Source: Megalobrama amblycephala | Lineage: Eukaryota; Chordata; Actinopteri; Cypriniformes; Xenocyprididae | Direction of reading: 5' to 3' | DNA length: 64,000 bases | Assembly: GCF_018812025.1 (NCBI RefSeq) | Contig: NC_063063.1 | Coordinates: forward strand, 7,286,442 to 7,350,441 | Part shown: positions 57,701 through 64,000 of the stretch, piece by piece | How the letters are laid out: every line of letters begins with the position of its first letter | Position numbering within the stretch: the stretch's first letter is position 1 | Made by a program: the position numbers and the translations under genes | Notes under the pieces: generated by a model | What the model was told of the DNA's origin: nothing | Seen by the model: the letters and a program-made list of their open reading frames with translations, nothing else | Database searches by the model: none

Positions 57701-60700
57701 AAGAAACAGTAAAACATTTCCATAATATTTAGTTTGAAATGATGTAGTGGGACTTTTAATTAAGATTTAAAGTCGCAATGAACCGGAAGTAGCAAAAACC
57801 CATAACCGTTTGTATTAAATTTACCACTTCAAATGCCTCAAATCATACTGCTGGTTGAAAAGGGATCTGAGACATAACTAGAGAAGGGCTCTTTTGCAAG
57901 TACCAAGAAGAATATACTGCTCAAAAAACTTTAGCAAAGCATCAATATGCCATATAACCTATATTATTATATTTAAAGAGCTGACATGAAATGCAAAAAA
58001 TGTAGACTTATCAAAAAGTGTAACTTGAGCACAGCTGCTAAATGAAGAAACTTCTATATGCTGCACTGGGCAACAAAATGAACTGAACGAGTGCCAGTGA
58101 CCACAGAGCTGATGGTCTTTTAAGTGCAGTTCATTTGGAGAGAGCAGTGTGTTCGGCATGTGAGAGCAGCTGAAGAACTGGATAAACATGTGGTTAGGTG
58201 AGCTCTTTAGACTGTGGGAGCTCACAACTGAGAAGGCCTGTAACGTACACCACTAAATGTGAGGATTGTGGAATGTTGGCGGCCTGTCAAGCACGCACAT
58301 GCCTGCAGAGAAAGGAAAAACACGGGGCAGCTGGCAGACCTCCGGCCCCTGGCTACCAATAACTTCAACCGTACCTGAAGTTTTATTGTTCTGTACCCAC
58401 CCTTCTTTTCCTCACGGGACTTCTGCTCGGCCAGATCGGCCAGGAAGTGCAGAGGCGATTGGGACTCGGGCGGGGTGAACTTGCTGTCGGTGCTGGTGTC
58501 GCTGGCGGGACTGCTCCCTCCATTGGCCTCCACCTTCAGAGAGGAGTTCTGCTGGCCGCCCTCAGGCTTACACAGAGAGATTTTGTTGCTGTGATTGAGC
58601 ACGTTCTGTAACACCTGTGAAAAGAAAGAGCATGTCAGAGACTGCTCAGCGGTTTGAGGAGAGTGAGGGGAAATACTGTGGACTTTTAGTGGTTGAAAGA
58701 TGAAGCAGGACTCAATTCAACATTCCAAAGCAGAACAGAATGTGAAAATCTGTGCATGATTGAGAGAGTGTGAGAGTTTGTGTTTACACTGAGAGCACGC
58801 ACACTTTCATGAGCTATAGTCAAGGCTGATGCTGTATTTCATTTCATGTGAATGGAAATGTGGCTGAGGGGGTTTGTTCAATGGGATGTACTGTCTTAAG
58901 GCCTGAAATCACATCTGACTGTTTTGTCAAAACGTATTAACGTTTTGCTGTCTGAACAATCACCAGTGCAAACTATTGAACAGAATTGAGTTGATTTACA
59001 GTTGTCCAGGTCACTGCTGAAGTGGCAAACATTCAATGCTGTCACATGGTATTCATTACTTTTCAGGATGAACCAATCATGTGATTACTGGATTTAGCAT
59101 TTGATTGAATCATCATTTTACAGAAATTGCTGGGGCAGATTTCCATTTGTATGTCTGATACCATTACTTGAAATTAACAGATTTAAATGATTATACTAGT
59201 GATGCAAGTAATAACGTGTCAATATTTGGTCCTTTTGAGATTATACTGCAAAAAAGGAGTTTTGTCTTTGTCCAGTACAAATATCTAAATATTCTAAAAT
59301 AAAGATATATTTACTTGAGATGCAAAATGACACATTAAGTCTTGTTTTCTGAAAAAAAAAATTAAAGTTAAAGTTAAAAAACAGAGATAAATATCTGCCA
59401 TTGGTGTTCAAAAAATAAACTTGTTTTCCCTTTGAATTAAGTATATTTTTCTTACCCTAAGTAAGAAAAACTTTTACAGGTAAATGTCTTGATTTAAGGC
59501 AAGACACCCCAGAAAAAAAATTAACTAATAGATAGCATGATACTTCCCTAGTTGATTACAACAATTGTTGTATTACAAGTTTTCTGAAATGTTGTCTTTA
59601 AATATGCAAATGATATGAAATGAATAACTACACACTCATTTGCATATATTTCACAAACAGAAATCAGGAACACTGGATAAAGCTAGGTTCGAAATTCTTG
59701 TTTCATTTTGTTGACATATTAGAGTTAAAGGTTTTCTGGAAGGGATTCTGGATATCTCTTTTATCACTCAATAAATCAGAAAATACTGTCAATAGCCAGA
59801 AAGAATTTTGAGAAATAAAATGTCTAAAATATAAGTAGGAATAAAACTGTAAAGTGTGATGTATGTAAGTGCTACTGAAGTGGAGATTTCTGGCTCAGCG
59901 CAGGAGAAAAAACTCATTTTGAGAAAATGGCCTTTAAAGATAAGCAAGTCTGAAACAACATATTATGAAAAGCCAAAAAACCCCAAAACTGTTGCATGTA
60001 AACTGAAATTTTTTTGCCTGTATAGTGTCTTACTTTATGAATGTTTAGATATTTGTAATGGAAAACAAGACAAAAATATAAAGATTAAGTAGGAAATTTT
60101 TTTTCAAAGTTTACTGACATCAGATGTTCAACATATAGTACCACAACCATACATCCCTCACAGCCTTGTTTGCATTTGTGTAAAATTAAAAAAAAAATAA
60201 TAATAAAATAAATAAAAAAAAAATCATCTACCCTGACTAAGGCCTGGCCACTGACACACACATACCTGGGAGACACCATTGGTGGATGGCAGTTTGTTGA
60301 AGAGGGTGTTTTGCTTCCCAGTACACGAGCAGTGTGATTTAATGCTGTACTTCTCCCTGAGCATGTGCATAGCGTTCACCAAGTCCGTTAGAACTAAAAC
60401 AGACAAAACAAACAAGTCAAAAGAAGCACACTTTCTCTATTTCCAGCCAAAGGTGTAACTACAAGCAATTTGGAATCACGCCAGAGTGAAATCGTCTCTT
60501 TCTGTACCTGTTCCTGGAATGATCTGTGTTGGCATCAGGTGCTTGTGATCATGAGGCTGTCCCTTGACACACTTCAACCAGGCGTACAGCTCTTTATCTG
60601 CGGAATAAGAAAAGGTGGATTACTCACAGAGGCTGAAAGCAACATCACGCACAGAGAAGGGTGCTGTCACTGGCCCATTTTCCCATAGAGGAGCCATGGT

Positions 60701-63700
60701 GTTTATGCTTCAAAGTAAATAAGGAGCTCTGAGCCTTGTAGGAAAAGATGCACAGATGTGATTCAGCAGAAATGACACCTCAAAGCAGGAGGGTTTTTTT
60801 ATGCCCTGCGGCAGAATTCAAGCCTGGAGAAGACAGGAAGATCTGCAGCAGGAATGGGGGACTTAAATGAGGCGAACAAAGACGAGGAAGAGACAGCGGC
60901 ACATCTCAAACCCCTGAGACAACCGAACTAGACAGTCCTAGAACAACTGCCACATCCTAAAGCACACAAACACACACACATAAACGCTGCCATTCAAACC
61001 AAACCAAAAACTACACACCAGCAGTCATGTGTTATTATTTCTATGATGTCTTTATTACTTCTATTACTTGCATTTAATTTTTTTTTTTTTTTTACGTTTA
61101 TTTAAATAAAAAATGAACACACACAGTGTTTGCTTTTGTCAAATAATTCTTAAAGGGGTGGTTAAATGCGATTTCACTTTTTTAACTTTAGTTAGTGTGT
61201 AATGTTGCTGCTTGAGCATAAACAGTATCTGCAAAGTTACAGCGCTGAAAGCTCAATGCAAACAGAGATATTGTCTTTTAAAGTTAAATGACTACAAACA
61301 CGACCGGTTTTGGACTACAACGGGTTGGTGGACATCATAAACCCTGCAAACACACCCGGGAGGGAGCAGCTTCATAGAAGCAGGAAGTCAAACGAGCCGT
61401 TCATATGACAGTGGAAACAGAGGTGTAGAATAAAGGTAAAATATATGACAAATACAGCGTTTTCAAAAAAACGAAGCATTAAGACATGTTAAACTGTGCC
61501 CCAAAAACACAATCAAGCCTAGAAAAAAAACACTGAACCACCCCTTTAAAATATAAAAGTATATTAATCATTTAACAAAATGCAATTAGAACATTTTTGT
61601 CTTTCATCAAATCATTAAAAAAATTATAAAATATTTAAAAAAAAAAAAGTTTTTTTATATTGGCATAAGAGCTTCACATTTAACAACACCCACTTATGAG
61701 AGAAAGAACACCAAAATCTGACAGCTACAAGTTACTACAAGTTAAAATAAATAAATAAATAAATAAATAAACAAACAAACAAACAAACAAACCAGAAGAA
61801 TTAACCACAGAGCTTTTTTTGCCCCCAAATTTGAAATATCTGGGCATTTTTCCAGTCCAGATAGGGTTTTTAAGCCTTCTGCATATCAACAGCAGGAGTG
61901 TACAAGCACAGTCAGTGTTCAAAGGTGAATATGAAAATGACGACTGACCTTTGGAGCTCTTCCTCTCCTTGGCTTTGTAACAGTCCAAACACACCACAAA
62001 TCCACATTTTTGGCAGACCCAGTGAATGTTAAACAATGTGGCTTCACATGCGTCGCAGCTCTCTCTCACTCCGCGCACCGCTCTCTTCCAAGCAATCTTG
62101 GCTGCAGAGCAAAGCAAACAGGAGAGGGATGAAGCGGACATTCACTGAGCTCACCCACTTTTTCTTTTTCCTTTCACACTATTTTTTTGACTGACAGTCT
62201 GCTGTAAATATAATGGTACACTGATAACAATGTTTTAGGAGGTCATGTATGACAGAAAATTTTAATTTTTTCGATACCGTTAAACAAATAGGAAAGGCTC
62301 TATTGCGCACCATCTTTCTTTATCCATGTAGTTGCTGTATTCTCAGTCACAACCAGCTGACAGAATTTATCTCCAATGTAGCTGAGGATGTATTTGGAGG
62401 TCTCCAGGTCCAGGCTGTTTTCTTCACAACCGTCAGGAGCCCAGAGACTGAGCGCCTCTTCATCATATTGATCAGGAGAGGAGAAGCCATCAATCCGGAT
62501 CACTCCATTCTTACTGTATGAGAGACTGGAAATGAGGAGGAGAAAGAGAATGTGCAATTAGAGTTAATTTCCTTCCCTAAGAGCAATTCTGTAACAACAT
62601 AATGAGAAAACTGTTGACACAAGACACAGTAGAAAAAACACAAGTACTTAATACTAGCACATTCTGTGAGATGACATCACATTAGTTTCATAGAACAACA
62701 ACCAAGATTAGGATTTCCTTTGCTCTCTCGCACAAAACTGGATGCGTGCTCTCAAATATACAGTGCTCTCCTATGAACTGCCTCTCCTCTCACTCAGATA
62801 TTGCGCGTGCGTGCTCAAACGGTGTCCTGCGCGATCAAACTGTGTCCTGCAAACATCCATGCGCCCCATTTCAAGCCATTTCTAAGATATGGACTACATT
62901 TTGATTAATATTATTAAATATTATAAAAATTATAAATATTCTAAAATTATAAAATTGTAAAGAAATTAAATATCCATCTTTGTCGAAAGAATTCCATGTG
63001 CAGTTCACTCTTAGCCACTAAGATTCCACGTTGCATTTTCATGGATCAGTCGTCTCTTCTGATTGGTTGATAACTTTTGACAGCGTTTAATCCAGAAGCA
63101 AATTAATTTCTAGTGCAAGAACACGGAGAGATTCGCGAGCGCACAGGACACAGTTTGAGCACACAGGACACCGTTTGAGCGCGCACGCCCAATATCTGAG
63201 CGAGAGGAGAGGCAGTTCATAAGAGAGCACTGTATATTTGAGGCCGCGCGTCCGTTTTGTGCGAGAGCAAAGGAAATCCGCGCGCGAGCGGACAGATTTG
63301 CGCTCAAGCATTACATTGATGTGCTCTCGCATCACAATAATACGCTCTTGACATTTGACAGTAAAATAACGCCATATAGATACAGTTTAACTAGGTTCAA
63401 TTCAAATGACAGCTCAAGGAAATGTTTCCTTTTTGTTAGACAAGTAGAGATTAAATTATTTTAAGACCATGCAATTCACATTTTGCAAAAAGCCATTTCG
63501 TAATTTCTAAAACCTAGAAACAACCATATTCTGTTTTTCTTGCCATGTTCTGTACTTTGAATTTTTTTTTTATATTGTCTATTTCTAATATACTACAGTT
63601 TTCAAATATTTCTGCGGCAGCAACACCCCTCCCTATTCACTACACTACACAAACTTACTATGTAGCTTGATGAGTGCACAGCATGTGTGGTATGAAGTTC

Positions 63701-63918
63701 CTCACTTTATACTCACCGGCGGAAGTGGTAGAAGCGGCAGAAGACAGGTGAGTGGGCAGGCTCTTCTCCTTTCTTGGTGCGGACGGAGCGGCACTCCCTG
63801 CACTTCTGTAAATTGGGTCCAATTTCAGAACACGAGTCATCCTGCAGGAATGACTCGCCCGTCTGCTTTAGCTTCTTTACTTTCCTCCAGTCCTTCAGTA
63901 CGGATCGGGGAATGCCAT
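42691..63918 (-). CDS. jmjd1c: JmjC-domain protein 1C (KDM3C-like), 3' sixteen coding exons
   Basis: JMJD1C is a nuclear KDM3-family protein with a zinc-binding region and a C-terminal JmjC domain. KDM3 members remove mono- and dimethyl marks from H3K9, though activity of JMJD1C itself is debated. Sixteen exons with consistent phases encode 845 residues once two extra bases are discounted. In order they give a cysteine-rich start ([16 protein letters not shown]), CDAC/CQKC/CLDC zinc ligands, LRDLL (LXXLL) in [20 protein letters not shown], the KDM3 core (WDGFEDL), and the JmjC domain with LHMEVSD and GALHQ metal ligands. The acidic tail ends EEEEETNS. The synteny with nrbf2 and the tail [18 protein letters not shown] favour 1C over KDM3A/B. 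The 5' exons lie beyond the right edge. Single-base insertions occur in exons 52743-52834 and 52446-52577. Confidence 0.93.
43043..43373. mobile_element. TTAA-flanked MITE (AGGCCCGTTTACACC ends)
   Basis: TTAA lies at both borders. The ends AAGGCCCGTTTACACCAAG and CTTGGCGTGAACAGGCCTT are inverted, and inner words GATAACTATAAAG and ATAGTTATC pair. Confidence 0.8.
43430..44114. mobile_element. TTAA-flanked element (AGGTCCCGTTTTTCGTGG ends)
   Basis: TTAA lies at 43430-43433 and 44111-44114. The ends AAAGGTCCCGTTTTTCGTG and ATCACAAAGAACGGGACCTTT are inverted. The internal sequence (ACACTAACTAAAGTTTGAAA, TTCCACTGTCATAAAAACGG) is shared with 61150-61549 and 6457-7347. Confidence 0.8.
44144..44403. 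mobile_element. TTAA-flanked MITE (AGGTGCAATGTGTA ends)
   Basis: TTAAAGGTGCAATGTGTA at the left and TACACACTGCACCTTTAA at the right, with TTAA at both borders. It is complete and non-coding. Confidence 0.85.
44651..44883. mobile_element. MITE with GCCCAGTTTTACAGACA ends
   Basis: GCCCAGTTTTACAGACAAGG and CCTGTCTGTGAAACTGGGC are inverted. The inner words GGCTTAAGCTAGTCC and GGCTTAATCTAAGCC extend the pairing. Confidence 0.8.
45058..45189 (-). CDS. jmjd1c: jmjd1c exon, end of JmjC domain
   Basis: 44 codons: [20 protein letters not shown] and [20 protein letters not shown] then DKLQ. Acceptor TGTACAG, donor GTAGAG. The segment is diagnostic of the KDM3 family, and the [11 protein letters not shown] part resembles 1C. 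Confidence 0.93.
45661..46650. mobile_element. AT-rich foldback element with internal tandem units
   Basis: The outer inverted ends are CGGAAGAGGATTAGGGCCAA and TTGGCCCTAATCCTTCTTCC, followed by a paired AATAATAAAAAAATAAAACC. The interior is an array of about 60-70 bp units built from TCGAAATTTAACGAG, TTTTTTCTCGTAATTTAA and CTCAACATTTTATCTCGAC. The left 170 bp carries the same units inverted, so the element has a short left arm and an expanded right arm. Confidence 0.85.
47125..47657. mobile_element. Palindromic MITE (TACACTACCGCTCAAAAG ends), complete
   Basis: The ends TACACTACCGCTCAAAAGTT and AACTTTTGAACGGTAGTGTA are inverted. The interior shows the family core CTGAATTTTCAGCATCG and GTGTCACATGATCCTTCAG. 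Confidence 0.85.
47658..48063 (-). mobile_element. Second palindromic MITE copy, opposite orientation, left end missing
   Basis: Shares the core in inverse order (GGATCATGTGACACTGAAGA, GCTGAAAATTCAGCTTTGC) and ends CATACTTTTGAGTGGTAGTG. It abuts the previous copy, so the two together form a large inverted duplication. Confidence 0.75.
48401..48577 (-). CDS. jmjd1c: jmjd1c exon, JmjC core with distal metal-ligand histidine
   Basis: 59 codons from [20 protein letters not shown] to [14 protein letters not shown]. In KDM3A the corresponding PHQ histidine is the third iron ligand, and it is kept here. Donor GTCTCA is weak; acceptor CATGACAG. Confidence 0.93.
48763..48902 (-). CDS. jmjd1c: jmjd1c exon, JmjC domain
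   Basis: Encodes [20 protein letters not shown] and [20 protein letters not shown], then KEFLHK. Acceptor ACACACAG, donor GTTATT. The PGALWHIY word is a KDM3 signature. Confidence 0.93.
48903..49495 (-). other. jmjd1c: jmjd1c intron, left part
   Basis: Unique sequence with a short GT run near 49035. The 79-codon plus frame at 49039-49278 is not recognised and is not supported. Confidence 0.5.
49751..50299. mobile_element. hAT-type MITE with 8-bp target duplication, nested
   Basis: The ends TAGGGATGTG and CACATCCCTA are inverted, with GACGAGACACTTAGCTC answered by TCTCGTGACACGAGATCTC. CTGGATAT flanks it on both sides (49743-49750 and 50300-50307), a perfect duplication. Confidence 0.93.
50309..51070. 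mobile_element. GC-rich MITE (TACGCCTTTTCCACCA ends), nested
   Basis: The ends TACGCCTTTTCCACCAAGG and TTGTGGAAAGGGGGTA are inverted. The interior has repeated GGTTCGGAGCCAGAGCC/GGCTCTGTGCTGGCTC words. Its higher GC content and CpG produce long open frames on both strands (50578-51006 and others), which are chance. Confidence 0.8.
51853..51975 (-). CDS. jmjd1c: jmjd1c exon, JmjC domain with proximal metal ligands
   Basis: Encodes [20 protein letters not shown] then [20 protein letters not shown]. The HME triplet holds the first two iron ligands. KDM3A has HLD at this place, so a glutamate replaces aspartate here. Acceptor ATGTCACAG, donor GTAAGC. Confidence 0.93.
52446..52577 (-). CDS. jmjd1c: jmjd1c exon with one inserted base
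   Basis: Begins YDDLMKN, and after a one-base shift continues [20 protein letters not shown] then [16 protein letters not shown]. The break lies in AATCCTCCCC (complement at about 52549-52558); the expected word would lack one C. The donor GTACTG gives AYG-VAA across the junction, matching the family. Confidence 0.88.
52743..52834 (-). CDS. jmjd1c: jmjd1c exon with one inserted base
   Basis: Starts [11 protein letters not shown] in the upstream frame and continues [18 protein letters not shown] in the next. The break lies at GTAGGTGTAT (complement around 52799-52805), where one extra G separates the frames. Splice sites CTCTACAG and GTACTT are intact. Confidence 0.88.
52917..53085 (-). CDS. 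jmjd1c: jmjd1c exon, KDM3 core
   Basis: Encodes [20 protein letters not shown] then [20 protein letters not shown] and [11 protein letters not shown]. Acceptor TTTTTGCAG, donor GTGAGT. SGVHKKL and FWDGFE are KDM3 signatures. Confidence 0.93.
53086..56031 (-). other. jmjd1c: jmjd1c intron
   Basis: Mostly unique AT-rich sequence. One MITE lies at 54146-54493. Open frames at 53790-54065, 54205-54450 and elsewhere have no recognised domain. Nothing else is supported. Confidence 0.7.
54146..54493. mobile_element. MITE with GGCTGTGTTCAAAATCGG ends
   Basis: GAGGCTGTGTTCAAAATCGG at the left, and at the right GGCTGATTTTGGATGCAGCC, whose complement GGCTGCATCCAAAATCAGCC resembles the left end. This terminus is common among fish non-autonomous elements. 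Confidence 0.65.
56032..56310 (-). CDS. jmjd1c: jmjd1c exon, KDM3 linker and core
   Basis: 93 codons, starting [20 protein letters not shown], through [20 protein letters not shown] to [12 protein letters not shown]. Acceptor TTTCACAG, donor GTCTGT. Confidence 0.93.
56481..57229. mobile_element. hAT-type MITE (TAGGGCTKCA ends)
   Basis: The ends TAGGGCTTCAACTAATG and TTTGTTGCAGCCCTA are inverted, with ATCGATTA words near both. It is related in its ends to 37201-37545 but longer. No clear target duplication. Confidence 0.75.
57424..57623 (-). CDS. jmjd1c: jmjd1c exon with LXXLL motif
   Basis: Encodes [20 protein letters not shown] to [20 protein letters not shown] and [19 protein letters not shown] is an LXXLL nuclear-receptor box conserved in KDM3 proteins. 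Acceptor TCCTGCAG, donor GTCAGA. Confidence 0.93.
57624..58400 (-). other. jmjd1c: jmjd1c intron without recognised content
   Basis: Unique sequence; I see no repeat ends or exons. Confidence 0.5.
58401..58614 (-). CDS. jmjd1c: jmjd1c exon
   Basis: Encodes [20 protein letters not shown], a serine-rich linker ([20 protein letters not shown]) and [18 protein letters not shown]. Acceptor TTTTCACAG, donor GTGGGT. Confidence 0.93.
58615..60265 (-). other. jmjd1c: jmjd1c intron without recognised content
   Basis: AT-rich unique sequence. Open frames on the plus strand (59620-59811 and 59856-60092) match nothing known. No transposon ends are identified. Confidence 0.5.
60266..60393 (-). CDS. jmjd1c: jmjd1c exon
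   Basis: Encodes [20 protein letters not shown] then [20 protein letters not shown] and SQ. Acceptor CTGTTTTAG, donor GTATGT. The CSC pair belongs to the extended cysteine-rich region. Confidence 0.92.
60508..60597 (-). CDS. jmjd1c: jmjd1c exon
   Basis: Encodes [20 protein letters not shown] then [18 protein letters not shown] is invariant in KDM3 proteins. Acceptor TTCCGCAG, donor GTACAG. Confidence 0.92.
60598..61948 (-). other. jmjd1c: jmjd1c intron with a TTAA element
   Basis: Contains the element at 61150-61549, A and T runs near 61079-61093 and 61635-61655, and an (AAAT)n(AAAC)n run at about 61743-61791. The part 60598-61149 is unique with nothing recognised. Confidence 0.7.
61150..61549. 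mobile_element. TTAA-flanked element (AGGGGTGGTTAAATGCG ends)
   Basis: TTAA lies at 61150-61153 and 61546-61549. The ends AAAGGGGTGGTTAAATGCG and AACACTGAACCACCCCTTT are inverted at their outer 13 bp. The internal words are shared with 43430-44114 in inverse order. Confidence 0.8.
61949..62101 (-). CDS. jmjd1c: jmjd1c exon, zinc finger
   Basis: Encodes [20 protein letters not shown] then [20 protein letters not shown] and [10 protein letters not shown]. The CDAC, CQKC and CLDC pairs are the KDM3 zinc-binding cysteines. Acceptor CTCTGCAG, donor GTCAGT. Confidence 0.93.
62311..62525 (-). CDS. jmjd1c: jmjd1c exon
   Basis: Encodes [20 protein letters not shown] to [20 protein letters not shown] and [14 protein letters not shown]. 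Acceptor TTTCCAG, donor GTGCGC. It joins FYHFRR upstream and AKIAWKR downstream in phase. Confidence 0.92.
62526..63716 (-). other. jmjd1c: jmjd1c intron with a GC-rich foldback
   Basis: Contains the foldback at 62715-63350. The rest (62526-62714 and 63351-63716) is unremarkable. Confidence 0.7.
62715..63350. mobile_element. Foldback element with about 130-bp GC-rich arms
   Basis: The left arm (GATTTCCTTTGCTCTCTCGC to ACTGTGTCCTGCAAAC) and the right arm (GCGAGCGCACAGGACACAG to GCGAGAGCAAAGGAAATCC) are reverse complements with scattered mismatches, separated by about 280 bp of AT-rich sequence. Many CpGs survive in the right arm. The open frames at 63087-63335 lie within it and are rejected. 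Confidence 0.8.
63717..63918 (-). CDS. jmjd1c: jmjd1c exon, first one inside the window
   Basis: Encodes [20 protein letters not shown] through [20 protein letters not shown] to [12 protein letters not shown]. Acceptor GTGGAAATAG, donor GTGAGT. It opens the cysteine-rich region; the preceding exons are outside the window. Confidence 0.92.
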
Positions 63919-64000
63919 CTATTTCCACAGATTACACATCATAGATTCCATTACTTTATCCATTAAATAATGTACTGCATAAAAACTCCACATTTATTAA

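Overview
This window reads as vertebrate nuclear DNA, most likely from a teleost and probably a cyprinid. It has intron-split genes with GT/AG sites, TA and GT microsatellites, and many short inverted-repeat DNA elements of kinds common in carp and zebrafish relatives. Species and element family names are inferred from memory of these families, not from a search.

Positions 1-33800 contain no protein-coding gene that I can support. This part is a landscape of non-autonomous DNA elements, often nested two to four deep, separated by stretches of non-repetitive sequence. The largest structure is a minisatellite of about 4.8 kb (27640-32466). It is built from 19-bp units and interrupted by four near-identical 150-bp spacers. 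The long minus-strand open frames there follow from the 19-bp unit having no stop codon on that strand in any frame. In vertebrates the gene desert on this side of NRBF2 leads towards EGR2. Some of the unique blocks could be regulatory, but that is inference.

Positions 33840-40940 (+) hold nrbf2, a four-exon gene for an autophagy PI3-kinase complex subunit. It has a CpG-rich promoter with a CRE-like site, a long repeat-laden intron 1, and a last exon whose reading frame is broken by one missing base. Positions 41880-64000 (-) hold the last 16 coding exons of jmjd1c (KDM3 family; 845 residues in the window). These encode the cysteine-rich zinc-binding region, an LXXLL motif and the whole JmjC domain, and the 5' part of the gene lies beyond the right edge. 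The two genes face each other tail to tail with about 0.9 kb between their 3' ends, matching the NRBF2/JMJD1C order known in vertebrates. jmjd1c also shows two one-base insertions in adjacent exons.

Three single-base frame breaks sit in otherwise intact, well-spliced genes. The simplest reading is residual consensus indels, with decay of one duplicated copy as the alternative. The most interesting points are the higher-order minisatellite with stray inverted seed motifs around it, a MITE end that supplies a good branch-point sequence 30 nt before nrbf2 exon 3, and a 39-bp perfect hairpin in nrbf2 intron 1.
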